Origin: Heliorestis convoluta
GTDB taxonomy: Bacteria; Bacillota; Desulfitobacteriia; Heliobacteriales; Heliobacteriaceae
NCBI RefSeq assembly: GCF_009649955.1
Contig: NZ_CP045875.1
Coordinates: forward strand, 2,337,501 to 2,401,500
Length of the DNA stretch: 64,000 bases
Reading direction: 5' to 3'
The position numbers and the translations under genes are program-made. Shown here piece by piece: positions 27,389 to 35,393 of the stretch (within the stretch, counting starts at the first letter, position 1; each line of letters starts with the position of its first letter). Under the pieces are notes generated by a model. The model was not told where the DNA came from. It saw only the letters and a list, made by a program, of their open reading frames with translations, and did no database searches.

Positions 27389-27706
27389 ATGTCATCTCCG
27401 ACCATTCCTACGATCGATCCTCAGATTAATATCGATCGAGAGGACGCAATTAATCTGCTTTTAACGTCCATTGCTCTCGAAGAAATAAGCCTAGCGCACA
27501 TTATCAATGCTGAAGGCGAAAAAATTCAATCTATCTTAGGAACCTTACCAGGGCAGACCGTAAATAACCCAACACTCGACGAGCTTATGGCAATCAATAA
27601 AAGCGTTAAAAGTACACTGCAGACTTTGATTAAAAAGGAGATGCTTTTGCAATTTAAGTTAGAAGCGGTGTTGCAGATTCCAAGGCCCGTGCCACCGGAA
27701 GATTAA
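27389..27706 (+). CDS. Small helical paralog D, 105 aa
   Basis: It contains the family core TSIALEEISLAHIINAEGEK and LIKKEMLLQFKLE. The tail is short (PRPVPPED). The ATG at 27389 is preferred to one at 27365 because GAAAGGAAAG at 27374-27383 is the only ribosome-like site. It is divergent from the double ATP-grasp gene (116 bases between starts) and its last 53 bases overlap the 3' end of the convergent, frameshifted ATP-grasp gene. Confidence 0.85.
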   Translation: MSSPTIPTIDPQINIDREDAINLLLTSIALEEISLAHIINAEGEKIQSILGTLPGQTVNNPTLDELMAINKSVKSTLQTLIKKEMLLQFKLEAVLQIPRPVPPED

Positions 27707-28873
27707 ACGGGTTAGCAAGTGAATCCATCTTCATGACAAGGTATTTAGCATATTCCAATGGGTTTAAAAAGGCTTTTTCAATTGTTTTCCTATCATAAGC
27801 TTTGATTAAAGAAGCCTTGGTCGGTTGGTTGTTGCTTTCAATGAACCAAATATGGTTTTTCTTATCTAATGCAAAGTCAATGCCCATCTCACCTGTGGGA
27901 CCGTAAGATTTTTCAATTCCTCTATAGAGGGCAGATAAAAAATCTTCTACTCTATTTCTTAAAGCGATGATTTGTTCTTGAGAATAATTCATATGCTTTG
28001 TAAAAAAATCTTCGAGACGATAGCAGTCCCCATGGGTCGTGATGGGGGCATTTTTTTTGCTTATCCTGACAGAAATCGACGTATACTCTAATTCTCCGTA
28101 ACCATTTCGCTGAACCTCTGCCCGCATATCCATGATCTTTTTATCGATACTGTGTAAATCAATTGCTTGCTGAATGATAAATGGACTTCCTTGAAAAAAG
28201 TTATGGACTACTTTGAGAAGGGAGTGAAGATTTGTTTTACCCGTCATTACGCCGTCGTCCATTGTGAAGTAGCTGTATTCATAGCTCGCATCGTCAAACC
28301 TTGCAACTCTCATCACATGATAGCCTCTTCTTCCTCGACATGCTTTTAGATAAAGGCTAGGATGGTTCTTGAGCATATCGATCAAATCTTTGTCTCTTCG
28401 ATATTTCATGGTTATTGGTAAATGGGGTTGTATATTGTCCAAATCATTCAAAGCTCGATATACTTCCCATTTATCAAAACCTTTACAATAATTTATGCTT
28501 CTTGCGCCTTTTTTCACTAACTCTTCGATAAAGCTACTATATTTTTTTTTTCGCTTTTGAAAACCCCACCTCGTTTATATAAAACAGTGGGAAAGGGAAA
28601 GGATTTACTAAGCCATCTTTTGCTTTCATCATCGTAATAGAAACCTTCGATGGTTAAGTGACGTAAACGAATGTTATCTATAGAAAAAAAATACATAGTT
28701 GTTTTTGCTTTTTTATTAGCTTGATGAAGTAGAAGGATTCTCTTGTTAGCAAGGCCTTTTTTCAGATATCTTATATTTCTTTTTGTTAGTAAAACGCCTA
28801 CAATCGCATCATGGGAAATATCGACAGATTCAGTAGCTTTCATTTTGCTTGTCACCCATTTCTCCGGAACCAT
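27654..28873 (-). pseudogene. Single-module ATP-grasp (YheC/YheD type) gene, split by a frameshift at an A10 tract
   Basis: The N-terminal part (118 codons, start at 28873 with AAAGGT upstream) reads through FPTVLYKRGGVFKSEKK and then stops. The C-terminal part is open in another frame and reads FIEELVKKGARS...FDKWEVYRAL to MGIDFALDKK...WFIESNNQP. The break is at ten Ts on the + strand (28542-28551). One extra base restores a 406-residue protein that aligns with the modules of the 904-aa gene (RGGGVLPKQK...FDKWDLHEKL). It lacks the N-terminal beta domain. Slippage-based phase variation, a recent mutation and a homopolymer sequencing error are all possible. Confidence 0.85.
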
Positions 28874-28998
28874 TATTTACCTTTCTTAACAGTATTCAAA
28901 ATGGCTTCCTATTGATACAAATAAAGAAGAACTGCCATTCATAAGGTATAAGTCTGAAGCTACTGAATCTGTCAATCTCAACTTTTTTTCCATAAGAA

Positions 28999-29062
28999 AG
29001 GCAACAGTTGTCACTACCCCGCTAAGTCATGAATGACTAACAGGTAATGTCAACCGTTGCCT
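28999..29062 (+). other. Long imperfect inverted repeat of unknown role
   Basis: AGGCAACAGTTG (28999-29010) pairs with CAACCGTTGCCT (29051-29062) with one mismatch. The pairing extends imperfectly inward to an inner hairpin AGTCAT-GA-ATGACT. It lies in the 301-base gap before the membrane protein gene at 29175. I compared it from memory with common riboswitch consensus motifs and found no match. The rest of the gap holds no gene. Confidence 0.5.
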
Positions 29063-29174
29063 AGGAGTGCTTCTTTTAGCATTTTCGAATAAGGATGAAT
29101 GGTAGGTGTATTCGTGACAAGAAATCATAGGTATAGGAGGTCTGAATCTTTCTTTCTGTCAGGAGGTGTCTTTC

Positions 29175-29630
29175 ATGACGAAGGTCCTAGGGAGCTATAT
29201 AGGGCGTTATACGCTCGTACATGTCCTGATCTATGGGATTGCTGGTATGTTTTTTTATCAGGGTACAGGCTATGAAGAAGCAATGGTTCCAATGGATGTA
29301 ATAAAACAGTATGGGCCCCTTGACAATTTTCTTACGGCTGTAGTTGCCTTATTAGGACAGATTGCACGTGGTGCTTTGATCGCTTTATTACTCTACCCAT
29401 TTTACAAGGTTATTGTAAAAAAAGATCATGGTTGGTTGTTGCTCTTCGGATTGCTTTTCGGCTTGAATGTGTTGGGTTTTCAAATATTTTTCGTTGAAAG
29501 CATAGAGTACTTTACAGTGGTAGACTCTTTGCCTGAAGTAATTGAAACTTTCAGAATCGAAGTTCCTGAAATCATTGTTAAAAGCTTGCTTATCTCGGTT
29601 CTATTTTTTGGTGGGAGAGAAAGCGGCTAA
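29175..29630 (+). CDS. Hypothetical membrane protein, 151 aa
   Basis: About four hydrophobic segments (residues ~8-28, 52-78, 85-106 and 130-146) separated by an acidic outside loop (EEAMVPMDVIKQYG). No family is recognised. The ATG at 29175 follows AGGAGGTG at 29161-29168; the in-frame GTG at 29166 lies inside that site. A terminator-like hairpin follows. Confidence 0.75.
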   Translation: MTKVLGSYIGRYTLVHVLIYGIAGMFFYQGTGYEEAMVPMDVIKQYGPLDNFLTAVVALLGQIARGALIALLLYPFYKVIVKKDHGWLLLFGLLFGLNVLGFQIFFVESIEYFTVVDSLPEVIETFRIEVPEIIVKSLLISVLFFGGRESG

Positions 29631-29669
29631 GAAAAGCGATTGATTTGCGTGGTTGGTAACGTGATGACG
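29625..29669 (+). repeat. Dispersed repeat, copy 1
   Basis: This 45-bp segment begins GGCTAAGAAAAGCGAT and continues TGATTTGCGTGGTTGG. It matches 30397-30445 closely apart from scattered substitutions and a 4-base indel near the end. The two copies lie 770 bases apart and bracket the pair of small basic genes. Confidence 0.75.
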
Positions 29670-29708
29670 GCAAGGCAAAGCGCGCGGGACCACGCAAGAG
29701 AGTGCTCA

Positions 29709-29777
29709 AACCCCTTGATTTCAGTACTTGCTTCTTTCCATGGAAAAATAATCAAAAAAAGAAGGGGTTCTTTTTTT
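29709..29777 (+). terminator. Terminator-like hairpin after the membrane protein gene
   Basis: AACCCCTT (29709-29716) pairs with AAGGGGTT (29762-29769), with further GATT/AATC pairing and an inner TTTCCATGGAAA, followed by C and seven Ts. Confidence 0.65.
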
Positions 29778-29865
29778 GATGTAGAAGTAATCATTGTAAG
29801 CACAAATACAAGCTGAATTAATGAAAAATATAGAGCAATAGAATGTATAGAAAGGAGGTTTTGGT

Positions 29866-30012
29866 ATGAGGCTAAAGAATAAGCTAATGCTTCATGCGAA
29901 AAATATTCGCTCATCCCAAGATCGTAAGAAGCATGCCAAGAGGTTTGTTGCCCAGTCGCAAAGTGCTTTTCGTGCGAGAGCGAGTAACAATAACCATAGA
30001 AAATTGAAGTAA
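29866..30012 (+). CDS. Small very basic protein, 48 aa
   Basis: AAAGGAGG lies eight bases before the ATG. The product begins MRLKNKLMLHAKNIRSSQ and is rich in Lys, Arg and His (about one third), with no hydrophobic segment. No family is recognised. A nucleic-acid or small-acid-polymer binding role would fit its charge, but that is a guess. The next gene, 12 bases downstream, is also basic, so the two are probably one transcript. Confidence 0.65.
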   Translation: MRLKNKLMLHAKNIRSSQDRKKHAKRFVAQSQSAFRARASNNNHRKLK

Positions 30013-30024
30013 GGTAGTGGTAGC

Positions 30025-30348
30025 ATGATTAAGAAAAGAATTGCCAAGAAAAGAGAAAAAGCTGCTTTTCTAGAAGGAGAAGCAAAAGAACAATTCATTG
30101 CCGACGCCAAAGCGGCTCGTCGTATCAAAAGGGCGATCAACCGAGCAACGCGTCGACAACAACATAAAGCAGAACAAAGTCGTTATCGAGTTATGATCAA
30201 CAACGCCAAGATGTTTGTAACCAATGTAGCCAACGAAGAAGAAGCTTTGAAAAAAGCTTCCACCCATCGTACTTTCAAAGAGCAAGTGCGTATGGCCAAA
30301 AGCGCAGGAAGAGAACCAAATATTTCTGTTCAAATCCTTGAAAAGTAG
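30025..30348 (+). CDS. Basic helical hypothetical protein, 107 aa
   Basis: It starts MIKKRIAKKREKAAFLEGEAK and contains AARRIKRAINRATRRQQHK. It is predicted almost entirely helical and strongly positive in its first 60 residues, with a more mixed C-terminal half. No family is recognised. AAGGTAGTGG is the ribosome site. A terminator follows directly. It forms a cassette with the preceding 48-aa gene, bracketed by the two dispersed repeats. Confidence 0.7.
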   Translation: MIKKRIAKKREKAAFLEGEAKEQFIADAKAARRIKRAINRATRRQQHKAEQSRYRVMINNAKMFVTNVANEEEALKKASTHRTFKEQVRMAKSAGREPNISVQILEK

Positions 30349-30366
30349 CCAATGGCTACTTTTTTT
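30343..30366 (+). terminator. Terminator of the basic small-protein pair
   Basis: AAGTAGCC (30343-30350) pairs with GGCTACTT (30354-30361) and continues into a T run. The stem includes the stop codon of the preceding gene. Confidence 0.88.
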
Positions 30367-30396
30367 GTGCCCTGCAGAGCCGAGGATTACCAGGGT

Positions 30397-30445
30397 GGCT
30401 TAGAAAAGCGATCGATTTGCGTGGTTGGCAACGTTGCTCATGACG
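30397..30445 (+). repeat. Dispersed repeat, copy 2
   Basis: Second copy of the repeat at 29625-29669 (GGCTTAGAAAAGCGAT then CGATTTGCGTGGTTGGCAACGT). It lies directly after the terminator. Confidence 0.75.
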
Positions 30446-30559
30446 CATATTCATCGATGAAAATTAATGCTACAATAAGCAGCGTAGGAAGAAAAGACAA
30501 GCAAATCAAAATCACGTCAAGATCAAGATTAATAATCGAGGGAAGAGGTAAGACAAACC

Positions 30560-31537
30560 ATGGTAGCAAAATCAAGCAATGAAACAACAAAAAAACGAGC
30601 CGGAAGAAATCGTACCCTCTTCCTGACAGAAGAAGATAGAATTCGACTAAAGCCAAAATTGATTACAGAAATGCCCTTAGAGCGATTCAAAGAGATGCCT
30701 CAAGGCACAGCCAATGGCGACTGTCTACAATGGGCGCAAGTATTGCCGCTTGCATCGATAGACTTACTTTTTTTAGATCCACCCTATAACTTAACGAAAA
30801 ACTTTAATGGTAGAAACTTTACCAAAAAAGATGTAAAAACATACTCCCAGTGGCTTGATGGTGTCCTACAAACCTTAGATCCTTTACTTAAAGAAACAGC
30901 CTCTATCTATATCTGTGGAGACTGGTATACATCGACGTCAATTTTTGAAGTGGCGTCAGAATACTATCATGTCCAGAATCGAATCACCTGGGAGCGGGAA
31001 AAAGGAAGAGGTGCACTGGGTAATTGGAAAAATTCCAGTGAAGACATTTGGTTTTGTACCAAGTCCAAAAGCTACACCTTTCATGTAGATAAAGTAAAAC
31101 TGCGTCGCAAGGTTATTGCGCCTTATAAAGAAAACGGCAAACCAAAAGATTGGCAAGATACAGAGGCTGGAAAGTTTCGCGATACCCATCCTTCGAATCT
31201 GTGGACTGACATTACCATTCCCTTTTGGTCCATGCCTGAAAACACTGATCATCCTACACAAAAAAGTGAAAAATTGCTAGCGAAAATCATTCTTGCGAGC
31301 AGCAATCCTGGTGACCTCGTTGTTGATCCTTTTGTAGGCAGTGGCACCACTTCGGTGGTAGCGAAAAAATTAGGCCGACGCTATCTAGGCATAGAACTCG
31401 ACGAAGAATATGCCATGTTAACAGAGCGCAGGCTGGAGTTGGCTGAGATAGATAAAGAGATACAAGGATATCAAGATGGCGTCTTCTGGGAGCGCAATAC
31501 CTTGGCTATACAAGGCAAACAAAGTAAAAGCAGCTAA
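30560..31537 (+). CDS. DNA methyltransferase, N6-adenine/N4-cytosine family (beta-class order)
   Basis: In this 325-aa enzyme the catalytic motif DPPYN comes first (near residue 75) and the SAM-binding motif PFVGSGTT later (near residue 258), the order of beta-class amino-methyltransferases. DPPYN favours adenine N6 methylation. The TRD-like middle region holds GRGALGNWKNSSEDIWF, and HPTQKSEKL precedes motif I. No restriction endonuclease is nearby, so it is an orphan or solitary enzyme, perhaps regulatory. AGAGGTAAG precedes the ATG. The recognition site cannot be read from the sequence. Confidence 0.93.
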   Translation: MVAKSSNETTKKRAGRNRTLFLTEEDRIRLKPKLITEMPLERFKEMPQGTANGDCLQWAQVLPLASIDLLFLDPPYNLTKNFNGRNFTKKDVKTYSQWLDGVLQTLDPLLKETASIYICGDWYTSTSIFEVASEYYHVQNRITWEREKGRGALGNWKNSSEDIWFCTKSKSYTFHVDKVKLRRKVIAPYKENGKPKDWQDTEAGKFRDTHPSNLWTDITIPFWSMPENTDHPTQKSEKLLAKIILASSNPGDLVVDPFVGSGTTSVVAKKLGRRYLGIELDEEYAMLTERRLELAEIDKEIQGYQDGVFWERNTLAIQGKQSKSS

Positions 31538-31566
31538 ATTGTATCGGTCGACGCTGCTGTTTTTTC
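31529..31566 (+). terminator. Terminator after the methyltransferase gene
   Basis: AGCAGC (31529-31534, overlapping the last codons) pairs with GCTGCT (31553-31558) and is followed by G and six Ts. Confidence 0.65.
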
Positions 31567-31615
31567 CCACTTCCTCCTCTTCTGAATACTATAGAATCGT
31601 AAGGAGGAGAAGTAG

Positions 31616-32701
31616 ATGTCGATTGCTCGAGGAACTTATTTTTTATATACGGTCTTTCCGGGTGATTCGCTTTATGCCATTGGAAGGAGATTTGGCAGCT
31701 CTGTAGAAGAGCTGGAACAGTTAAACGCATTGTACCCACCTTTTACCGATCCGGGGCTGATATTTCCCGGTCAATTGTTAATTGTACCTTATGGATATGG
31801 TGATCTTGCCGCAGGGACATTTCTTTTTGTTAGACCTGGCGATAGTCTCTATCGCATCGCAAGGCAATTTTCTACATCTGTAGAAAATCTAATTCAAATA
31901 AATCCTCAGATTGATAATCCTGCCTTGATTTACCCAAATGAACTGGTACAACTTCCTGCTCAGATTTATATCGTATCTCCTAGTGATTCTCTATATAAGA
32001 TTGGAGCTCAAAGCGCTGTTTCTGTTGGTGCATTGATTCGAGCAAACCAAGACCGTCCAGGATTTTCAGCCGACGCCCTCTATCCTGGATACGGGTTGAT
32101 TCTTCCGCGATTTGAACCAGTCATAGAACCGCTGGAGCCTTTGGATCAACTGGCCAGCTTGCTGCCGAATCAAGCTGGTTTTACTTGGTACTACGAAGGC
32201 TTTGCTGAATATGGTCATGTCATGACCTTGCAGTCGATCGAGAGGGAACCGAATCGGTATGTGTATCGCGTGACGGGTGAAGTCAATGATCCTTCTGAGG
32301 GTGAAGCTGTAGGAAGAGATTTTCGTTTAGCCCTACAATATGTCATTACCGGGGAATCGTTGTTTCAGATTAAAAGGGAAGAAGCAATGTTGGATTCGCC
32401 CTTTGATCAGTTAGAATTGATTCGACTCCCTCTTCAGCAGGGAAATCGCTGGAGACAAGAAGTGACAGACCGAGCCGGTCAAACATTCGCTTTAGACTCT
32501 ATCATTGAAGATGTTCAAGAAGATCGAGGGGCTAGAGTTTACACGGTTCGTTATACTTTAAATGGTAGCGACTACTATGAGTTACGGAGAATTAGAGAGG
32601 GGATCGGGGTAGTCTATTTTGAGAAGTTGCTAGTCTTAGGGGATCAACAGTTTCCGGTGAGTTATTTTCTCTATGAAGATATCTCTGGTCTACAACGTTG
32701 A
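31616..32701 (+). CDS. Protein with three LysM domains, 361 aa
   Basis: Three LysM repeats lie at roughly residues 9-56 (YTVFPGDSLYAIGRRFG), 70-113 (FVRPGDSLYRIARQFS) and 117-163 (YIVSPSDSLYKIGAQS). A ~190-residue C-terminal domain (from about residue 175) is not recognised. There is no signal peptide, so it probably stays in the cytoplasm or mother cell, as LysM spore-coat proteins do. AAGGAGGAG is the ribosome site. LysM binds N-acetylglucosamine chains in peptidoglycan or spore cortex. Confidence 0.88.
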   Translation: MSIARGTYFLYTVFPGDSLYAIGRRFGSSVEELEQLNALYPPFTDPGLIFPGQLLIVPYGYGDLAAGTFLFVRPGDSLYRIARQFSTSVENLIQINPQIDNPALIYPNELVQLPAQIYIVSPSDSLYKIGAQSAVSVGALIRANQDRPGFSADALYPGYGLILPRFEPVIEPLEPLDQLASLLPNQAGFTWYYEGFAEYGHVMTLQSIEREPNRYVYRVTGEVNDPSEGEAVGRDFRLALQYVITGESLFQIKREEAMLDSPFDQLELIRLPLQQGNRWRQEVTDRAGQTFALDSIIEDVQEDRGARVYTVRYTLNGSDYYELRRIREGIGVVYFEKLLVLGDQQFPVSYFLYEDISGLQR

Positions 32702-32834
32702 GGGGTTTTACAAAGGTAGGTTCATAGGAACGCCTCGCCATTAAGATCATACAGAAAAAAATTTTTGAACTAGAAGGAATAACTCTTTTTACGTAGAATT
32801 AAATATAATATCAAGAATAATTATGAATACCAAT

Positions 32835-32881
32835 AGGAGGTGAATTCCGGTTTTCTCTGTGAAGACCGGAAAGAGACTATG
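32835..32881 (+). promoter_or_regulatory. Ribosome site separated from its start codon by a hairpin
   Basis: AGGAGG at 32835-32840 is the only strong site, but the ATG that fits the protein is at 32879. Between them CCGGTTTTC (32847-32855) pairs with GAAGACCGG (32861-32869, one G-U pair). Folding would bring the site to about 15 bases from the start. Confidence 0.45.
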
Positions 32882-33283
32882 ACGATGAAAGCGTATTTTG
32901 AAAAAGCCCAAGGTACAGGCATTCTTTCTACAGCTGATGGTGAGGGGAATGTTAACGCAGCGCTCTACGCCACGCCTCACTTCATGGAAGATGGTACCGT
33001 TGCTTTTATCATGAGAGAGCGATTGACCTATCAGAATGTGCAAGCCAATCCCAAAGCATGCTATCTCTTCAAAGAAGCACATAAAATCGGTGGATACCGT
33101 TTGTATCTGACGAAAGTAAAAGAAGAGGTAGACAGCGAACTGCTCTTTGAAATTCGTCGCAAAGAGACTCACATTCAAGAAGATGAAAAACTATACCTCG
33201 TGTACTTCAATGTAGATAAGATTCTTCCTATACTCGGCGGCAAAGAAGTAACTTCTTGCCCTCATAGTAAAGGTTGCTGCTAA
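32879..33283 (+). CDS. Pyridoxamine 5'-phosphate oxidase-like flavin split-barrel protein, 134 aa
   Basis: The sequence GTGILSTADGEGNVNAALYATPHF followed by RLTYQNVQANPKACYLF and a C-terminal CPHSKGCC matches small FMN-binding split-barrel proteins of the PNPOx-like superfamily. The start could be the ATG at 32879 or at 32885; an upstream GTG at 32840 lies in the ribosome site itself. The C-terminal cysteine cluster (C-P-H-S-K-G-C-C) could bind metal. Substrate unknown. Confidence 0.8.
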   Translation: MTMKAYFEKAQGTGILSTADGEGNVNAALYATPHFMEDGTVAFIMRERLTYQNVQANPKACYLFKEAHKIGGYRLYLTKVKEEVDSELLFEIRRKETHIQEDEKLYLVYFNVDKILPILGGKEVTSCPHSKGCC

Positions 33284-33372
33284 GAATTGGTGCCTAGGTG
33301 GGTGATTCTACGATAAGATGATAGGAAAAGAAAATCTGTCGAAGAAGTAGCATAATGAAATAGCAGGAAGAT

Positions 33373-33419
33373 AAAAAGCCTTTCCCGGTGCTCATAAAAA
33401 TGGCCGGGAGAGGCTTTTT
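33373..33419 (+). terminator. Strong terminator before the ABC exporter
   Basis: A long stem pairs AAAAGCCTTTCCCGG with CCGGGAGAGGCTTTTT around a 16-base loop. It works in the + direction after the split-barrel gene and is near-symmetric. Confidence 0.9.
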
Positions 33420-33532
33420 GCATAGAATTGGAAACCCAATGCTTTGTGACTGTGCTGCTTATTTACCTTACGTCCTTTACAGGGCAAGTGAGAAGCCCAC
33501 AATATGAATATAGGAGTACGAAAGCAACGACC

Positions 33533-35281
33533 ATGGAAATCATAAAAAAACTGAACGATTTATTAGATAGACAAGAAAAAAAGAAATACATCCTCTTATT
33601 TCTGCTTATGCTTATGGCTGCAGCACTGGAGGTTTTTGGACTTAGCATGATCATTCCTTTTATCAGTCTCGTCATCAATCCTGCCTATATGGAAGAACAG
33701 CCTTTGGTATATCAGCTTTATGCACTTTTGCGTTTTGAATCTTACCAAGCCTTTTTAGTTACGACTACCTTCGCTTTGTTAAGCATTTTTATCTTCAAAA
33801 ACTTTTTTCTCTATTCTATGTACTCTTTTAAATATCGCTTGACCAACGATCAGCAAGCCCTTATCGCCAGCCGCTTGTATAGCACCTACCTCAAGCGACC
33901 TTATGCTTTTTACTTAGATCGAAACTCAGCCGAGTTATTACGCAATACGAATGAGGAAGTAGGCTTGGCTTTTACAAGAGTCGTACAACCTTTTCTGATT
34001 CTTGCCACAGAAACACTGGTCTTACTGGCCATTGCCATTTTTTTGCTTACCATCGAACCGGTCATCACTGCGACTGCCATGGTCGTGCTTGGCGGCTTTG
34101 TCTTGCTTTTCTTTACCTTTCAACGTAAGAAAATGATTCAATTGGCTCAAAAACAACGGACTTTGCGGAAAGAAAAAGTAAAGTGGCTCAAGCAAGGCTT
34201 TGAAGGAGGCAAAGAAATCAAAGTAAATGGCAAAGAAAAGTTTTTTATTGAAGCATTCCAGAACCAGGCTATGCCTTTTGCACAGATCAACCGTTATTTT
34301 CAAGTGATTCGAGAAGTGCCTAAACTATTTATTGAGTCTCTTGTTGTAGTCACCATCTTGCTGATTACGGCTATGGTCATTCTGCAAGGTGATACTTCGC
34401 AAAGCCTCTTACCGACGTTAGCGCTCTATAGCATGGCCGCTTTTCGGCTTATGCCGTCGATCCAAAAAATTGCCGGTTCTATGACACAAATAAAAAACGG
34501 CATGCCTTCATTAGAAACAATACACAGTGAGCTTTTGGAGTTAGAAGATGAGAAAAGCGAAAGGGAGCATGAGTTACCTAGCGCCAAAGCCATAAAGGGC
34601 TCTAGCAATAAATTTCACCAGGCCATTGAAGTAAAAGATATTTACTACCGCTATCCCAATGTAAAGGAATATAACCTTCAAAAGGTGAGTCTGACCATTC
34701 CCATTGGCCAATCGGTGGCTTTTGTCGGTCCGTCGGGTGCTGGAAAAACAACACTTGTAGATATCATTCTAGGTCTACTCCAACCTGAAAAAGGTCAAGT
34801 TACCATTGATGGAATGGATATCTATCAAAATCTAAGACGATGGCAACAAAAGATTGGCTACATACCGCAGTCTATCTATCTTTCTGATGACACAATTCGT
34901 AACAATGTTGCTTTTGGCTATGATGGGGATCAAATTGCTGATGAAGCTGTATGGCAAGCTTTAGATGCCGCCCAGCTAAAAAGCTTTGTGGAAAAACAAC
35001 CACAGGGGCTGGACACCTTAGTCGGTGAAAGAGGTGTGCGTTTATCAGGTGGGCAGCGACAGCGTATCGGTATTGCCAGAGCGCTTTATCACAATCCAGA
35101 GATTCTTTTTCTCGATGAAGCGACTTCTTCTTTGGATCAGGAGACAGAAAAAGGCGTCATGGAAGCCATTGAAGGGTTGCGAGGAGAAAAAACCTTGATC
35201 ATCATTGCCCACCGCTTGAGTACCATTGAGCATTGTGACCTTGTCTATGAGATTCGGGATGGTCAGTTGGTGGAATTCTAA
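33533..35281 (+). CDS. ABC transporter, fused membrane and ATPase domains (MsbA/PglK-like)
   Basis: The first ~320 residues hold about six membrane helices; residues ~340-582 are the nucleotide-binding domain with Walker A FVGPSGAGKTT, signature VRLSGGQRQRIGIARAL, Walker B ILFLDEATSSLD and the switch His in IIAHRLST. It should act as a homodimeric exporter or flippase; PglK-type lipid-oligosaccharide flippases look similar, but the substrate is unknown. I start at the ATG giving MEIIKKLND; an upstream in-frame ATG at 33428 adds 35 residues and lacks a ribosome site. The site for 33533 is also weak. Confidence 0.85.
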   Translation: MEIIKKLNDLLDRQEKKKYILLFLLMLMAAALEVFGLSMIIPFISLVINPAYMEEQPLVYQLYALLRFESYQAFLVTTTFALLSIFIFKNFFLYSMYSFKYRLTNDQQALIASRLYSTYLKRPYAFYLDRNSAELLRNTNEEVGLAFTRVVQPFLILATETLVLLAIAIFLLTIEPVITATAMVVLGGFVLLFFTFQRKKMIQLAQKQRTLRKEKVKWLKQGFEGGKEIKVNGKEKFFIEAFQNQAMPFAQINRYFQVIREVPKLFIESLVVVTILLITAMVILQGDTSQSLLPTLALYSMAAFRLMPSIQKIAGSMTQIKNGMPSLETIHSELLELEDEKSEREHELPSAKAIKGSSNKFHQAIEVKDIYYRYPNVKEYNLQKVSLTIPIGQSVAFVGPSGAGKTTLVDIILGLLQPEKGQVTIDGMDIYQNLRRWQQKIGYIPQSIYLSDDTIRNNVAFGYDGDQIADEAVWQALDAAQLKSFVEKQPQGLDTLVGERGVRLSGGQRQRIGIARALYHNPEILFLDEATSSLDQETEKGVMEAIEGLRGEKTLIIIAHRLSTIEHCDLVYEIRDGQLVEF

Positions 35282-35393
35282 AAGGCTACTGCTTTTTTTA
35301 GACAATAAAAAAAGGAACTTTACCCCATCTGTGTAGAAAAGTTTAGTCTCCAAACAAAACCAATAGATACAGAAGGAGAAAAGAGGTAAGCAA

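Noticed and set aside
28999-29062. Riboswitch (c-di-GMP, SAM, preQ1 and others considered)
   Set aside because: The stem is real but none of the conserved core bases that I know for these classes are present.
29627-29914. 95-codon minus-strand frame
   Set aside because: It runs antisense through a terminator, a repeat and the start of a supported + strand gene; no ribosome site.
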